This document shows, piece by piece, positions 63,399-64,000 of a stretch of DNA of 64,000 bases (the stretch's first letter is position 1; each line of letters begins with the position of its first letter). This stretch comes from Proteiniclasticum aestuarii. Its GTDB lineage: Bacteria > Bacillota > Clostridia > Clostridiales > Clostridiaceae. A program made the position numbers and the translations under genes. A model generated the notes under the pieces. The model did not search any database, was not told the DNA's origin, and was given only the letters and a program-made list of their open reading frames with translations. The stretch is from contig NZ_JAFNJU010000002.1 of NCBI RefSeq assembly GCF_017368455.1, forward strand, positions 248,001-312,000, in the 5' to 3' direction.

Positions 63399-64000
63399 CT
63401 ATCTGCTTTGAATATATTCTTCCAGCATATCCAGAAGTTCATTGAACCTTCTGATGGTGGCTTCCAGTGGAGCTTTACTTGTCATATCCACGCCTGCAGT
63501 CTGCAGCGTCTCCACGGGGTAATCACTTCCTCCGGTGGAAAGGAATCCGATAAAGCGCTTCACTGCTTCCTCACCTTCTTTGAGGATGCTTTCCGCAAAG
63601 GCACTGGCCGCAGCATAGCCGGTGGCATACTGATACACATAGAAATCACGGTAGAAATGAGGAATTCTCGCCCATTCCACTTCGATTTCCTTATCGATGA
63701 CGATGTCTTCTCCGAAATACTTTCTGTTGAGATCCAGCCACAGGGCACTGAAGTCTTCCCCAGTCATCGGGGTACCCTTCTGTATGGTTTCATGGGTGAT
63801 CTTCTCGAACTCCGCAAACATCAGCTGTCTGAAAACAGTGGTCCGGATCTGCTCCAGTTCCTGATTCACCAGATAAAGCTTCTTCACCGGATCCGTCTCG
63901 TTTTCGATCTGATGATGGATCAGGAGCTTTTCATTGGTGGTGGATGCCACTTCTGCCACAAACAGCGTGTAGTCCCCATAGATGAACGGCTGATGCTTTC
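63399..64000 (-). CDS. pepF: Oligoendopeptidase F C-terminal part, truncated by the window edge
   Basis: The last 200 residues of an M3-family zinc oligopeptidase that cleaves cytosolic peptides. The frame is open to the right edge, where KHQPFIYGDYTLFVAEVASTTNE can be read in short blocks (HQPFIYGDY, then FVAEVASTTNE); this segment follows the catalytic HExxH helix by a few residues in PepF, so the zinc motif lies just outside. The remaining region shows YRDFYVYQYATGYAAA, the typical late motif, and GGSDYPVETLQTAGVDM near the end. A GTG at 63959 is internal, not a start. Confidence 0.93.
   Translation of the reverse strand, partial: KHQPFIYGDYTLFVAEVASTTNEKLLIHHQIENETDPVKKLYLVNQELEQIRTTVFRQLMFAEFEKITHETIQKGTPMTGEDFSALWLDLNRKYFGEDIVIDKEIEVEWARIPHFYRDFYVYQYATGYAAASAFAESILKEGEEAVKRFIGFLSTGGSDYPVETLQTAGVDMTSKAPLEATIRRFNELLDMLEEYIQSR

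Overview
The window looks like an ordinary chromosomal segment of a low-to-mid GC Gram-positive anaerobe, most likely a member of the Clostridia. The reasons are the strong GGAGG-type ribosome binding sites with frequent TTG/GTG starts, a nine-gene V-type ATPase operon in place of an F-type one, an HPr kinase, PerR-type Fur regulators, a mannitol PTS with an MtlR activator, and many AGAA-rich codons. I cannot name the genus. No tRNA, rRNA, CRISPR array, prophage or insertion sequence was seen. Both edges cut genes: a PHP phosphoesterase at the left and an oligoendopeptidase F at the right.

Layout. 1-7.1 kb: PHP phosphoesterase tail, then (minus strand) nagB and the mannitol operon mtlA-mtlR-mtlF-mtlD with a complex leader. 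7.2-14.1 kb: DMT exporter, histidine phosphatase, then a response regulator/histidine kinase pair next to an ABC exporter whose promoter carries two direct repeats. 14.2-17.0 kb: perR with a PerR box, hprK, a DUF896 protein, a candidate 6S RNA, and two small acidic proteins. 17.1-25.7 kb: the V-ATPase operon, whose K subunit carries the known Na+ ligands. 25.8-36.5 kb: B12-radical SAM protein with a ZnDPC-type protein, a flippase, an RluA-type pseudouridine synthase, a small UvrD-like helicase, small membrane proteins, then plus-strand PAP2 phosphatase, pncB and a QueT-type transporter. 36.6-42.4 kb: a TetR-controlled ABC-2 exporter operon divergent from an MFS transporter and a second PerR-like gene.

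42.5-49.2 kb holds the protein quality-control cluster tig-clpP-clpX-lon-engB, with a folded leader before clpX, a terminator-like hairpin before lon, and a trigger factor carrying a His-rich tail. 49.3-54.6 kb is a sulfur/tRNA operon: an AlaX-type editing protein, cysteine desulfurase, ThiI, a 52-residue Cys-rich protein coupled to thiI by a 4-base overlap, an anchored protein of unknown function and a TIM-barrel isomerase-like protein. 54.8-57.4 kb (plus): PspC protein, then a phasin-like coiled coil with an ABC1/UbiB kinase. 57.5-64 kb (minus): two tandem HTH-TPR regulators, an RNase H with a viroplasmin-type domain, a long DUF1232 protein, a rhomboid protease and the C-terminal part of PepF.

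The most unusual signals are regulatory rather than new enzyme systems: the clpX leader, the tandem TetR operators, the response-regulator repeats, the HTH-TPR pair with an 11-base direct repeat, and the Cys-rich ThiI partner. All coordinates and motifs were read by eye; no search, alignment or folding program was run.
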